DNA from: an uncultured Candidatus Melainabacteria bacterium
Lineage (GTDB): Bacteria; Cyanobacteriota; Vampirovibrionia; Gastranaerophilales; Gastranaerophilaceae
Assembly: GCA_945910425.1 (NCBI GenBank)
Contig: CAMDYM010000007.1
Location: 1-51,201 of the forward strand
Length of the DNA: 51,201 nt
Direction of reading: 5' to 3'
This document shows positions 41,416 through 50,600 of the stretch, in pieces. Numbering within the stretch: the stretch's first letter is position 1; each line of letters opens with the position of its first letter. A program made the position numbers and the translations under genes. Below the pieces are notes generated by a model. It had not been told where the DNA came from and made no database searches. It saw nothing but the letters and a program-made list of their open reading frames with translations.

Positions 41416-42372
41416 TTGAAAACGCCACTTTTAATTGAACAACATTTTCACGGATGTTACGGGGTTGATTTTAACACCGCAGGGATAGATGAAGTTTTGG
41501 AAACTTGCCAAAAACTTTTAAAAGAAGGTGTGGGTTTTATCTTCCCGACACTTGTAACCGATTCTGTTGAAAACACAAAGCGTCAAATCAGAGTTATAAA
41601 AGAAGCAGCATCCCGCCAGACAAAAGATATGGCGCGTATCTGCGGGGTACATTTGGAAGGAATTTTTCTTAACCCCGAAAAAAAAGGAATCCATGACGAA
41701 AAATACTTTTTACCTCCGACAGTTGAGAATTTTAAGCTTATTGAAGATGATTTTATCAAAATCGTTACCCTTGCGCCTGAGTTAACAGATGAATGTCCTC
41801 CCCTTGAGGGAGGACCGAAATCTTTGATTTCGAGGAGGGGAAATAACCTGTTACCATACCTCCACAGCAAAGGTATAAAAATTCAGGCAGGGCACTGCAT
41901 TGGAGGAGATTTAACAGGCTGCGACGGGGTTACACACATGTTTAATGCGATGAGCGGAATTTCACACAGAGGAAGTTCAACAGCATTATCAGCTTTAATA
42001 AACGATAACATATATACAGAAATTATTGCAGACGGAGTTCACGTATCTGATGATGCGCTAAAATTATTATTTAAATCAAAACATCTTGACAAAATCCTGC
42101 TGATATCAGACTGCTTACCGTGTACGCATAGTGAAGTAAAAGAATTTAATTTTGCGGGTTCAAAAATATATTTTGACGGCGAGAAAGCAATCTCAGCGAC
42201 AGGAACCATTGCGGGAAGCACAAAATTATTACCGGATATTATAAAAATTCTCGGGCAAAAAGATATGTTTCCTCAGCAATACATATCAAATTCTTACACC
42301 TACCACTCAATTCCGCATTTTGGAGAAATTGAGTGGGATGAAGAATTTAATATTGTAAAAGTTACTTACTAA
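41416..42372 (+). CDS. nagA: Short N-acetylglucosamine-6-phosphate deacetylase
   Basis: A 318-residue enzyme that removes acetate from GlcNAc-6-P in amino-sugar recycling. The metal and catalytic residues appear intact: HFHG near residue 10, VHLEG (E81), AGHC (H160), THMFNAM (H174), DGVHV (H209) and ISDC (D232). It lacks the roughly 55-residue N-terminal beta-domain of E. coli NagA and ends early, and the start codon is TTG at 41416 with AAGGGG upstream. Residues about 127-144 (CPPLEGGPKSLISRRGNN) come from a palindromic element inserted in frame. It overlaps the convergent prepilin gene by 11 bases. Confidence 0.88.
   Translation: MKTPLLIEQHFHGCYGVDFNTAGIDEVLETCQKLLKEGVGFIFPTLVTDSVENTKRQIRVIKEAASRQTKDMARICGVHLEGIFLNPEKKGIHDEKYFLPPTVENFKLIEDDFIKIVTLAPELTDECPPLEGGPKSLISRRGNNLLPYLHSKGIKIQAGHCIGGDLTGCDGVTHMFNAMSGISHRGSSTALSALINDNIYTEIIADGVHVSDDALKLLFKSKHLDKILLISDCLPCTHSEVKEFNFAGSKIYFDGEKAISATGTIAGSTKLLPDIIKILGQKDMFPQQYISNSYTYHSIPHFGEIEWDEEFNIVKVTY
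41796..41848 (+). repeat. Palindromic element inside nagA
   Basis: TCCTCCC / GGGAGGA (41796-41814), CGAAATC / GATTTCG (41817-41832), and AGGAGGGG at the end form nested palindromes. The segment is in frame and adds about 18 residues between VTLAPEL and the next conserved helix, where E. coli NagA has only a short loop. Confidence 0.7.
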
Positions 42373-43159
42373 ACAGCTTTTTAACCATTTGAGTTGAAGT
42401 CATACCCCCTTTTTCAGGGAAATAACAACCGCCCGGAGCAAGTTTTATAGGGAATTGACCATCACCCATGGATTGTAGAGCAAATAAATCGTACCCCCAT
42501 TTGTTAGGTCCTTTTTTACCGTTCACGTCAACCGCGAACAACTGAAAACCCGAATAAAAAAGAATAATTGTTCCATCCATTAAAACCCATGCTTCACGCT
42601 GATTATGAATAGCCGATTCTCTCCAGCTAGCACACCCTGAAGTAGCTGCACTAATATCGTAATCATTAAGATCTTTATCTGAATTATTACCCTTATAGAC
42701 TTTGTCAATACCTTTATAAGCAGGAATACATCCTTTCTCAACTGCCTTATTCGGACAAATTGTCGCAACTTTAAGATGTTTTTTCATTTCTTCTTTTACA
42801 AGGGTACAATCGGAAAATTTTCCGTTATAATCAGCAGGCAGAGGACCTCCGCTGTTTAGCTCATATTTAGCGCAATCACCGTTTTCCTTACGTTCGACAC
42901 ATTTCGCTCCGCCATAAGGATTTTTATCCCAATAATAACAATTCGGAATATAATCAAGGTCATTTTCAACCATTTTAAACGCTTGTTGAATAAGCGAATA
43001 TGGCTTTTTAAACTGATTTTTAATAACAAGTTCCTGACACTTTGTTAATAATGAAGGAATAGTAAGCGCGGCAACAACTCCAACTATCCCAAGGGTAATT
43101 AATGTCTCAGCAAGGGTGAATGCTCCATTTTTAAAACTTAGGGCAAAACTTCGACTCAA
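42362..43159 (-). CDS. Type IV prepilin-like protein, start region out of frame
   Basis: The body reads (from about residue 12) GAFTLAETLITLGIVGVVAA then a Cys-rich head of about 220 residues. It is a class III prepilin (FTLAE with Glu+5; Ala at -1). The frame as it stands can start only at a TTG at 43159 with no ribosome site. Upstream, an excellent site (AAAGGAGA at 43261-43268, ATG at 43254) starts a short frame that ends after 15 codons at 43207, because it is out of register with the body. One extra G in a seven-G run (43218-43224), or a -1 shift there, would join them into a 309-residue protein with a 45-residue leader. It could be phase-variable, frameshifted, or an assembly error. It ends 11 bases inside nagA. 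Confidence 0.75.
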   Translation of the reverse strand: MSRSFALSFKNGAFTLAETLITLGIVGVVAALTIPSLLTKCQELVIKNQFKKPYSLIQQAFKMVENDLDYIPNCYYWDKNPYGGAKCVERKENGDCAKYELNSGGPLPADYNGKFSDCTLVKEEMKKHLKVATICPNKAVEKGCIPAYKGIDKVYKGNNSDKDLNDYDISAATSGCASWRESAIHNQREAWVLMDGTIILFYSGFQLFAVDVNGKKGPNKWGYDLFALQSMGDGQFPIKLAPGGCYFPEKGGMTSTQMVKKLFSK

Positions 43160-43206
43160 AATGCGCGAGCAGAAAACGCATCCTCGAAATCCACGTCCAG
43201 TAAGCT

Positions 43207-43254
43207 TTAAAGGGCTACCCCCCCGATTTTTAAGCTATGATTAAATTTTAACAT
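43207..43254 (-). other. Short start segment of the prepilin gene
   Basis: ATG followed by 14 further codons (MLKFNHSLKIGGVAL) and TAA, with an ideal Shine-Dalgarno and promoter. The seven-G tract begins at codon 11. The downstream frame reads GSPLKLTGRGFRGCVFCSRI after the tract and leads into the prepilin body without a stop. Confidence 0.7.
43218..43224 (-). repeat. G7 homopolymer tract
   Basis: Seven Cs on the plus strand (seven Gs in the coding sense), within the first 15 codons of the prepilin gene. The sense context is ATC GGG GGG GTA; eight Gs or a -1 slip gives GGT AGC and an open frame; six Gs gives an immediate TAG. Confidence 0.85.
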
Positions 43255-43277
43255 ATTTCATCTCCTTTTCCGAGTTA

Positions 43278-43306
43278 AGTATATCATGTCATGCTAAAGT
43301 TTACAA
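43278..43306 (-). promoter_or_regulatory. Promoter of the prepilin gene
   Basis: On the minus strand TTGTAA (43306-43301), 17-base spacer, TATACT (43283-43278). The start point is near 43271, 17 bases before the ATG at 43254. Its -35 overlaps that of the ilvD promoter. Confidence 0.7.
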
Positions 43307-43328
43307 TATAATAAATTTTGGATATAAT
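43300..43328 (+). promoter_or_regulatory. Promoter of ilvD
   Basis: TTTACA (43300-43305), 17-base spacer, TATAAT (43323-43328). Transcription should start near 43335, giving a leader of about 20 bases before the ATG at 43355. Confidence 0.75.
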
Positions 43329-43354
43329 TAACTTAGTTGAAGGGATTATTTTAT

Positions 43355-45010
43355 ATGAGAAGTGACAGTATAAAAGAGGGAATTGCAAGAACTCCGCATC
43401 GCGGACTTTTAATGGCGACAGGAGTAAGTAAAAAGAACATGAAAGCTCCGTTTATCGGGATTGCAAGCTCGTTTTCCGACCTTGTTCCGGGTCATATCGG
43501 GATGCGGGATTTAGAACGCCAGATTGAAAAAGGAATACATTCAGGCGGCGGACAATCGTTTATTTTCGGAGTTCCCGCAGTTTGTGACGGAATTTCAATG
43601 GGACATTGCGGAATGAGATATTCTCTGCCTTCCCGTGATTTAATCGCCGATTGCGTTGAAACAGTAGCGGAAGCTCATCAGCTTGACGGGCTTATATTGC
43701 TTTCAAACTGCGACAAAATCACTCCGGGGATGCTTATCGGCGCATTAAGAATAAATATTCCGACAATAATTGTCACGGCAGGTCCTATGCTTGACGGGGA
43801 AAGCAGATGCGAAAAACTTACAATGATAAAAGGTTCGTTTGAAGCCGTCGGGAAGTATAGAAATGGAGTGATTGATGAAAAAAGGCTCCTTGAACTCGAA
43901 GAAGAATCCTGCCCGACAGCAGGTTCTTGTCAAGGAATGTATACAGCAAATACAATGGCATGCCTGACAGAAGTTATGGGGATGAGCTTACCGTTTTGCG
44001 CAACATCAGCCGCCGTATCTTCAAAAAAACGAAGAATAGCATTTGACTCAGGTTTGCAAATTGTTGAACTTGTACAACAAAACCTTTGCCCGTCAGATAT
44101 TATAACTAAAGACACTTTAAGAAACGCTATCATTTGCGATTTGGCAATGGGCGGTTCTACAAACTCATTTTTGCATATTCTTGCAATAGCAAACGCAGGC
44201 GGAATTGATGTAACCCTAAAAGATTTTGAAGAACTCAGTCATAAAATTCATCAGGTAGTAAAGCTTGACCCTGCGGCAACTCCAACTATGACAGATTTTC
44301 ATAAAGCAGGGGGCGTTCCTGCACTATTAAAAACACTGACAGACGCTAATATAGGTATAAAAAATCACACCACGGTAAGCGGGCTTGAAATATCTGAGAT
44401 TACAAAAGAAGCTTATGTAAATACTGATTTAATTCACCCTTATGACGAACCGTTTACAACAAAACCGGGGCTTGGAATACTTTACGGTAACTTAGCAACA
44501 GAGGGTTGTGTAACAAAGATTTCAGGCATAGATCCTTCTTGTTATGAATTTGAAGGAAGTGCTAAAACATTTAACTCAGAAGAAGACGCGATGAAAGCTT
44601 TAGAAGATGATAAAATTAAAGCAGGCGATATAATAATTATCCGCTATGAAGGACCAAAAGGCGGTCCCGGGATGCGTGAAATGCTTGCTCCGACCTCACT
44701 TCTTGTTGGGAAAGGATTAGGAACGACCTGCGCGCTTATCACTGACGGAAGATTTTCAGGCGGGACTCGCGGAATTTGTATCGGGCATGTTTGCCCTGAA
44801 GCCGCTAACGGCGGAAATATCGCACTAATAAAAGACGGCGACAGGATAAAAATTGATATAAACACACGTCAAATCAACCTGCTTGTATCAAATGAAGAAC
44901 TTGAAAAACGTCGTAAAGAATTAAAACCGTTTGAATTAAGATGTAAATCGGGCTATCTGGCAAAATATGCCAAAAATGTTCAAGACGCCTCACATGGAGC
45001 AATAGTATAA
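43355..45010 (+). CDS. ilvD: Dihydroxy-acid dehydratase
   Basis: Iron-sulfur enzyme of valine, leucine and isoleucine synthesis. The 551-residue protein has [25 protein letters not shown] (cluster Cys), [16 protein letters not shown] (cluster Cys) and [10 protein letters not shown]-like [20 protein letters not shown] at the C-terminus. I chose the ATG at 43355, 20 bases after the predicted transcript start, over a TTG at 43337 that would lie almost at the start point. No other ilv or leu gene is in the window. Confidence 0.96.
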   Translation: MRSDSIKEGIARTPHRGLLMATGVSKKNMKAPFIGIASSFSDLVPGHIGMRDLERQIEKGIHSGGGQSFIFGVPAVCDGISMGHCGMRYSLPSRDLIADCVETVAEAHQLDGLILLSNCDKITPGMLIGALRINIPTIIVTAGPMLDGESRCEKLTMIKGSFEAVGKYRNGVIDEKRLLELEEESCPTAGSCQGMYTANTMACLTEVMGMSLPFCATSAAVSSKKRRIAFDSGLQIVELVQQNLCPSDIITKDTLRNAIICDLAMGGSTNSFLHILAIANAGGIDVTLKDFEELSHKIHQVVKLDPAATPTMTDFHKAGGVPALLKTLTDANIGIKNHTTVSGLEISEITKEAYVNTDLIHPYDEPFTTKPGLGILYGNLATEGCVTKISGIDPSCYEFEGSAKTFNSEEDAMKALEDDKIKAGDIIIIRYEGPKGGPGMREMLAPTSLLVGKGLGTTCALITDGRFSGGTRGICIGHVCPEAANGGNIALIKDGDRIKIDINTRQINLLVSNEELEKRRKELKPFELRCKSGYLAKYAKNVQDASHGAIV

Positions 45011-45031
45011 GTAGAAAACAAACAAGTATTA

Positions 45032-45108
45032 CGTCATTCCGGACTTGATCCAATGTTAATTATAAACAAAACAACATTGATAGACCCTGAATCAAGTTCA
45101 GGGTGACA
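45032..45108 (+). repeat. Inverted pair of the CTGAA-TTCAG palindromic repeat
   Basis: A minus-oriented copy at 45032-45057 (GTCATTCCGGACTTGATCCA) faces a plus copy at 45075-45108 (GATAGACCCTGAATCAAGTT then CAGGGTGACA), as in the 5488-5615 pair. It fills most of the ilvD-uppS gap. Confidence 0.75.
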
Positions 45109-45147
45109 AATAAAACAATAAAGCTATACCTAAAATAAAGGAAAACA

Positions 45148-45861
45148 ATGGAAAAAGAAATACAAAAAATAATAACAGATACAAACTTACAACATATAGC
45201 AATAATTATGGACGGGAACCGACGCTGGGCAAAAGAAAAAGGTCTTCCGACAGCGCTTGGGCATAAAAAAGGTGTTGAAGCACTTAAAACAACACTTCGT
45301 GCCTGCAACGATTTTGGGATAAAATATCTGACTGTTTACGCATTTTCAACAGAAAACTGGAACCGCAAACAGGAAGAAGTCGACTTTTTGATGAACCTTG
45401 TTGCGGTTACTCTTACTAACGAGCTTGATGAAATGCATAAAGAAAACGTTCAAATTCATTTCATAGGAGATTTAACAAGATTATCCGACAAATTGCAAAA
45501 GATTCTGGCTAACGCTGTTGAAACAACAAAAAACAATACGGGAGTAATCCTTCAAATCGCACTGAATTACGGCTCTCGCGACGAGATTACGCACGCAGTA
45601 AAAGAAATTACCCGCTTAAGTATTCCACCTGAAAAGATTACAGCTGACACCATCAGTAAATACCTTTACACAGCAAACGTTCCTGACCCTGACATTTTAG
45701 TCAGAACGGGCGGAGAGCAAAGAATTTCAAATTATCTGTTGTGGCAGATAGCTTACTCTGAAATTATTATCAGAAACGAATTTTGGCCTGAATTTGACAA
45801 AAATTTACTGGCTGATTGTATAAAAGAATTTGGAAAAAGGCAAAGGCGCTATGGAAAATAA
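45148..45861 (+). CDS. uppS: Isoprenyl transferase (undecaprenyl diphosphate synthase)
   Basis: cis-Prenyltransferase that makes the C55 lipid carrier for wall and polysaccharide building blocks. The 237-residue protein has IIMDGNRRWAKEKG (catalytic D22), GHKKGVEALK, YAFSTENWNR, and RTGGEQRISNYLLWQIAYSEI for diphosphate binding. AAAGGAAAACA precedes the ATG. The rdgB start lies within its last codons, so the two are coupled. Confidence 0.96.
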   Translation: MEKEIQKIITDTNLQHIAIIMDGNRRWAKEKGLPTALGHKKGVEALKTTLRACNDFGIKYLTVYAFSTENWNRKQEEVDFLMNLVAVTLTNELDEMHKENVQIHFIGDLTRLSDKLQKILANAVETTKNNTGVILQIALNYGSRDEITHAVKEITRLSIPPEKITADTISKYLYTANVPDPDILVRTGGEQRISNYLLWQIAYSEIIIRNEFWPEFDKNLLADCIKEFGKRQRRYGK

Positions 45862-46438
45862 AATAAAAATTGTATTTGCGACAGGAAACAAACACAAACT
45901 TCAAGAAATAAACGATATTTCAAAAGGTTCGGGAATAGAATTTATACTACCACCCGAAGAATTTGACCCGACAGAAGACGGAACAACATTTGAACAAAAT
46001 TCTTACATAAAAGCAAAAGAAGCCGCAAGATTATCAAAGACACTCTCGCTTGCTGACGATTCAGGTTTATGTGTAGAAGCCTTAAACGGAGAACCTGGGA
46101 TATACTCAGCCAGATACGCGCCAACCCCGCAAGCACGTATTGACAAGCTTTTATCAAACCTTGCCGACTCGGGTAATAGAAGAGCCAAATTTGTTTGTGC
46201 TATGACTCTTGTTGATGAGTCAGGTAATATTTTAACTCAGCAAACAGGAGAATGCCACGGACAAATCGCTAAAAAACAATCAGGGACTAACGGATTTGGA
46301 TATGACCCTGTATTTCTGGTTGACGGCTACAAGGGTTTAACAATGGCAGATATCTCGGAAGAACAAAAAAATAAGATTTCACACAGAAGCAATGCGCTTA
46401 ACAAAATTATTACCTACGTACAAGATAATCTAAAATAA
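45851..46438 (+). CDS. rdgB: XTP/dITP pyrophosphatase
   Basis: House-cleaning enzyme that removes non-canonical purine triphosphates (Ham1/RdgB family). The 195-residue protein has FATGNKHKLQEI (substrate loop), TFEQNSYIKAKEAA, LADDSGLCVEALNGEPGIYSARYA (catalytic Asp), and GTNGFGYDPVF and HRSNAL at the end, in family order. I chose the ATG at 45851, with AAGGCG upstream, instead of a TTG at 45830. It overlaps the uppS end by 11 bases. Confidence 0.95.
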   Translation: MENKIKIVFATGNKHKLQEINDISKGSGIEFILPPEEFDPTEDGTTFEQNSYIKAKEAARLSKTLSLADDSGLCVEALNGEPGIYSARYAPTPQARIDKLLSNLADSGNRRAKFVCAMTLVDESGNILTQQTGECHGQIAKKQSGTNGFGYDPVFLVDGYKGLTMADISEEQKNKISHRSNALNKIITYVQDNLK

Positions 46439-46446
46439 GGGTATCA

Positions 46447-47568
46447 ATGAAAAAAAAGATAATAATAATTTTATCAATAATACTTATAGCAATAGGGTTA
46501 AGATTCGGAATCTCCTTAATCGGTACGAATTTAAAAAAACAAGCTCTAAATAATCGACCTGCCCCCGATGTTACTGTTACTGAAATAAAAGAAGAAAATG
46601 TAATCCCAAGTTTTGAAGCTCCCGGACGTGTTGTTTCAAAGTATCAGGTAAGTATTTTAGCAAGAGTTTCCGGCTACCTTCAAAAAAGTTACTTTAAAGA
46701 AGGCGATTATGTAAAAGCTGGCGATACCTTATTTTTAATTGAACCGTTAGAATTTCAAAACGCCTCTAAAACAGCAGGAGCAAATATTCAAAATATAAAA
46801 GCTCAGCTTGCTTACGCAAACAAACAGCTTGCTCGAGCAGAAGAACTTGTAAAACAAGACTACATAGCAAAATCACGATATGACGAACTTTTGGCTAACC
46901 GAGATGCACTAAAAGCACAACTTACAGCAGCAGAATCTAATTATCAGGACACTAACAGAAATCTAAGCTATACATCAATAAAAGCACCTGTTGACGGACG
47001 AATAGGAATAATTGATGTTACAATCGGAAACTATGTAACACCCTCATCAGGCTCACTGACAACAATTAACAGTACAAACCCGATTTACGTAACATTTCCG
47101 CTATCATCTGAGGATTACTCTTCTTTAGCGTCGACAAATGATAAAACAGATGAAAAAAGAAAAGTAGAACTATATTTCTCAAACGGAACAAAATATAAAT
47201 ATGACGGAGTTCAAGATTTTTTAGATAACAAAGTTGACCAATCAACAGGTACGGTTACAATGAGAGCAACCTTCCAAAATCCTGATAATAAATTACTTCA
47301 CGGAGAATTTGTTAATGTAAAATTATTTGCAAATCATCCGATAAATGTTCCGATTGTACCGATAACAGCAGTTCAGGAAAATCAAGAAGGGAAATACGTA
47401 TATAAACTTGATGAAAAAAATTTACCACAACTTACTTACATAAAAGTTAGCGGACAATCCGGCACAAACTGGATTATAAGCGAAGGTTTACACAAAGGAG
47501 ATAAAGTAATAACAGACGGGCTTCAAAAAGTTACCCCGGGCGAAGCTGTTAATATAATTTCAAAATAA
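46447..47568 (+). CDS. RND efflux periplasmic adaptor (AcrA/MexA type)
   Basis: A 373-residue membrane-fusion protein linking an RND pump to a TolC channel. It has an N-terminal membrane anchor (IIIILSIILIAIGLRFGISL), a lipoyl half-motif ARVSGYLQKSYFKEGDYVKAGDTLFLIEP, a coiled hairpin (NIQNIKAQLAYANKQLARAE and following), the second lipoyl half TSIKAPVDGRIGII and a beta-barrel end (VPIVPITAVQENQEGKYVYKL). No lipobox is seen, so it is anchored by its helix. It is 8 bases after rdgB and 42 bases before the pump gene. Confidence 0.94.
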   Translation: MKKKIIIILSIILIAIGLRFGISLIGTNLKKQALNNRPAPDVTVTEIKEENVIPSFEAPGRVVSKYQVSILARVSGYLQKSYFKEGDYVKAGDTLFLIEPLEFQNASKTAGANIQNIKAQLAYANKQLARAEELVKQDYIAKSRYDELLANRDALKAQLTAAESNYQDTNRNLSYTSIKAPVDGRIGIIDVTIGNYVTPSSGSLTTINSTNPIYVTFPLSSEDYSSLASTNDKTDEKRKVELYFSNGTKYKYDGVQDFLDNKVDQSTGTVTMRATFQNPDNKLLHGEFVNVKLFANHPINVPIVPITAVQENQEGKYVYKLDEKNLPQLTYIKVSGQSGTNWIISEGLHKGDKVITDGLQKVTPGEAVNIISK

Positions 47569-47610
47569 TACTGCATAATAAATACACTTACTTACATTTA
47601 GGAAAATAAA

Positions 47611-50600
47611 ATGACAGAAGGGAAACAAGGCAATTTATTTATAAATAGGCCAAAGCTTGCTATCGTAATATCACTTGCAATATTACTGGCGGGAATACTA
47701 ATGATAAAAACACTACCTCTTGAGGAATACCCCTCAATAACACCACCGCAAGTTGTTGTATCAGCAACTTACTCAGGTGCAAGTTCTGATGTTATAGAAT
47801 CAACGATTGCAGCACCTGTTGAAGCCCAATTAAACGGCGTTCAGAATATGATTTATATGTCATCAACCTCTGAAAGCGGTTCATATACCCTTACTTTATA
47901 TTTTGAAGTAGGATCTGATCCTGATATGGCAGTTGTAAATGTCCAAAACCAATTACAACTTGTAACCCCAAGACTTCCTGAAGAAGTAAAACGTTACGGG
48001 TTATCTGTTCACAAGTCAACGGGAGGACCGGGATTACTGCTGATTTCTGTCAACTCTCCGCACAATTCTTACGAGAATCTTTATATCGCAAATTACGCAG
48101 ATATTTATATAAAAGATGAACTTGCCAGAATTAAAGGGGTAGGTAAAGTTTCCGTATTTGGTTCAGAAACTTACTCCATGAGAGTTTGGTTAAATGCAGA
48201 TAAAATGGCACATTATAATATTTCAACCTCAGAAGTAATATCGGCAATTCAATCACAAAACATACAATCCCCCGCCGGAGATTTGGGAGATGAGCCACTA
48301 AATGTAAAACAACCGATAAAAATCACATTAAAAACAAAAGGTCGATTAAAAGATGTTCACGAATTTGAAAATATAATTATAAAATCTCTTCCAAACGGTG
48401 CTCAGGTAAGACTAAAAGATGTAGCACGCGTTGAACTGGGGTCTGAAGATTATTCCCACCAATCAAGAATTAGCGGAAAAAATTCTGCAATTATTACGGT
48501 AAGCCAATTACCTGAGGCAAATTCCATTGATTTATCAAACAAAATCAAGAAAAAACTTGATGAACTCAGCAAAACTTTTCCAAAAGATATTGAATATAAA
48601 ATTGAACACGACGAAACCGAATTTGTAAGAGAATCAATCAAAGAAGTAGTAGACGCCGTTGCGCTTGCAATTCTTCTTGTTTCAATAGTTACATATTTAT
48701 TTTTGGGAACAATAAGAGCTGCATTTATTCCGTTTGCAGCAATTCCCGTATCATTAATCGGCGTATTTATATTTATGCATCTGTTCGGATTTTCGATAAA
48801 TCTGCTTATATTATTTGGATTAGTGCTTGCCGTCGGACTTGTTGTTGATGATGCGATAGTTGTTCTTGAAAACACCCAAAGACATATTCAGGAAGGCAAA
48901 TCGCCAAAAGAAGCAACCGAAATTACGATGAAAGAAGTTTTTGGAGCGGTTCTTGCCACTTCTCTTGTACTTATGGCAGTATTTGTACCTGTGTCATTTA
49001 TGGGCGGAATTACAGGAAGAATGTTTCGTCAATTTGCACTGTGTATCGCATCATCCATAGGCTTATCAACCTTAGTAGCTTTAACATTAGCTCCTGCACT
49101 TTGCTCAATAATTTTAAAACAAGAAGAAGCAAAAGCAGATTTTAAATTTATCCGAATATTTGATGAGTGGTTTAACAAAATCAGGGATAAATACCTAATT
49201 TATGTAAAAAGTTTTACAGATTCAGCCGCATTAACATTCGGAACACTTGCAATAGTAGCAATACTTACAATCGGGATGTTTTGGCTTATTCCAAAAGGAT
49301 TTTTACCAACTGAAGACAGAGGAGCATCTTTTACCCAAATCCAGCTTCCTGACGGCTCATCAGCTTCAAGAACGGATGGCGTTGCAAAAGATGTTGAAAA
49401 TAAAATCTTAAAAATCCCCGGGGTAAAAAGCACAATAAGTTTAGTCGGATTAAACGGAGAGAATACGGCGTTTATTGTTGCAAGGTTTAAACCCTGGTCA
49501 AAAAGAAAAACAAAACAAGAATCCCTTAACGGAATCTTACAAAACATAAATAAAGAGTTTTCAAACTACCCGTCAGCAACAATCGCAACATTTTCACCCC
49601 CTGCAATTTCAGGGCTTGGAATGTTTGGGGGATTTGAATACCAATTACTTGATAAAGGTGACAGACCTGCTGAAGAATTGTATAAAGAAGCACTAAAACT
49701 TATAAAAGCTGCTACAGAAAACCCTAATTTTTCAATGGTTTACACTTCATACACGGCAAACATCCCTCAAATAATCCTTGATGTTGATACTGATAAAGCA
49801 ATGGCACAGAATATTGATGTAATGGAGATTTATAATGCAATTGCCGCATATTTTGCAAAATCTTATGTAAATGACTTTAATAAATACGGAAGGGTTTATA
49901 GGGTTTATGTCCAAGCAGATTCGGATTTCCGTTCAAGGATTTCAGACATAGATAAAATCTACGTAAAAAACAAAAACGGGAAAATGGTACCTTTATCTTC
50001 GGTTATAAAAACACGAAACACAGTCGGCCCTCAAACAAGAACAAGGTTTAATATGTATCCTGCAATAACGATTAACGGAAATACACGCCAAGGTGTAAGT
50101 TCAGGTAAAGGTATGGAACTTATGGAAGAAATTTCCGATAAAACACTACCAAGTGATATGGGTTATACCTGGTCAGGTTCTTCTCTACAGGAAAAACAAT
50201 CAAGCGGACAAATCGTGCCGATACTTATGATGTCATTAGTATTTATATTTCTGTTTTTGGTCGGGCTTTATGAAAGTTGGTTCTTACCTGTCACCGTACT
50301 TTTAGTAACACCTGTAGCACTTTGCGGAGCACTGATATTTCAATACGTGGCAGGTTATTCTCTTGATATCTATTCTCAAATAGGTCTTGTAATGTTAATC
50401 GGGTTAAGTACAAAACAAGCGATTTTAATTATTGAATTTGCAAAAGACGCGCACGAAAACGGACTTTCGATAAAAGAAGCAGCTATGGATGCTGCAAAAC
50501 TCAGATTTAGAGCTGTTATGATGACAAATATCGCTTTTATTTTAGGCTTAATTCCGCTTGTTGTCGCCTCAGGTGCCGGAGCCGCCTCAAGGCATTCTGT

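Noticed and set aside
43295-43321. TAAAGTTT in the ilvD/prepilin gap as a sigma-28 box
   Set aside because: No GCCGATAA-like element at the right distance; the bases are better explained by the two overlapping housekeeping promoters.
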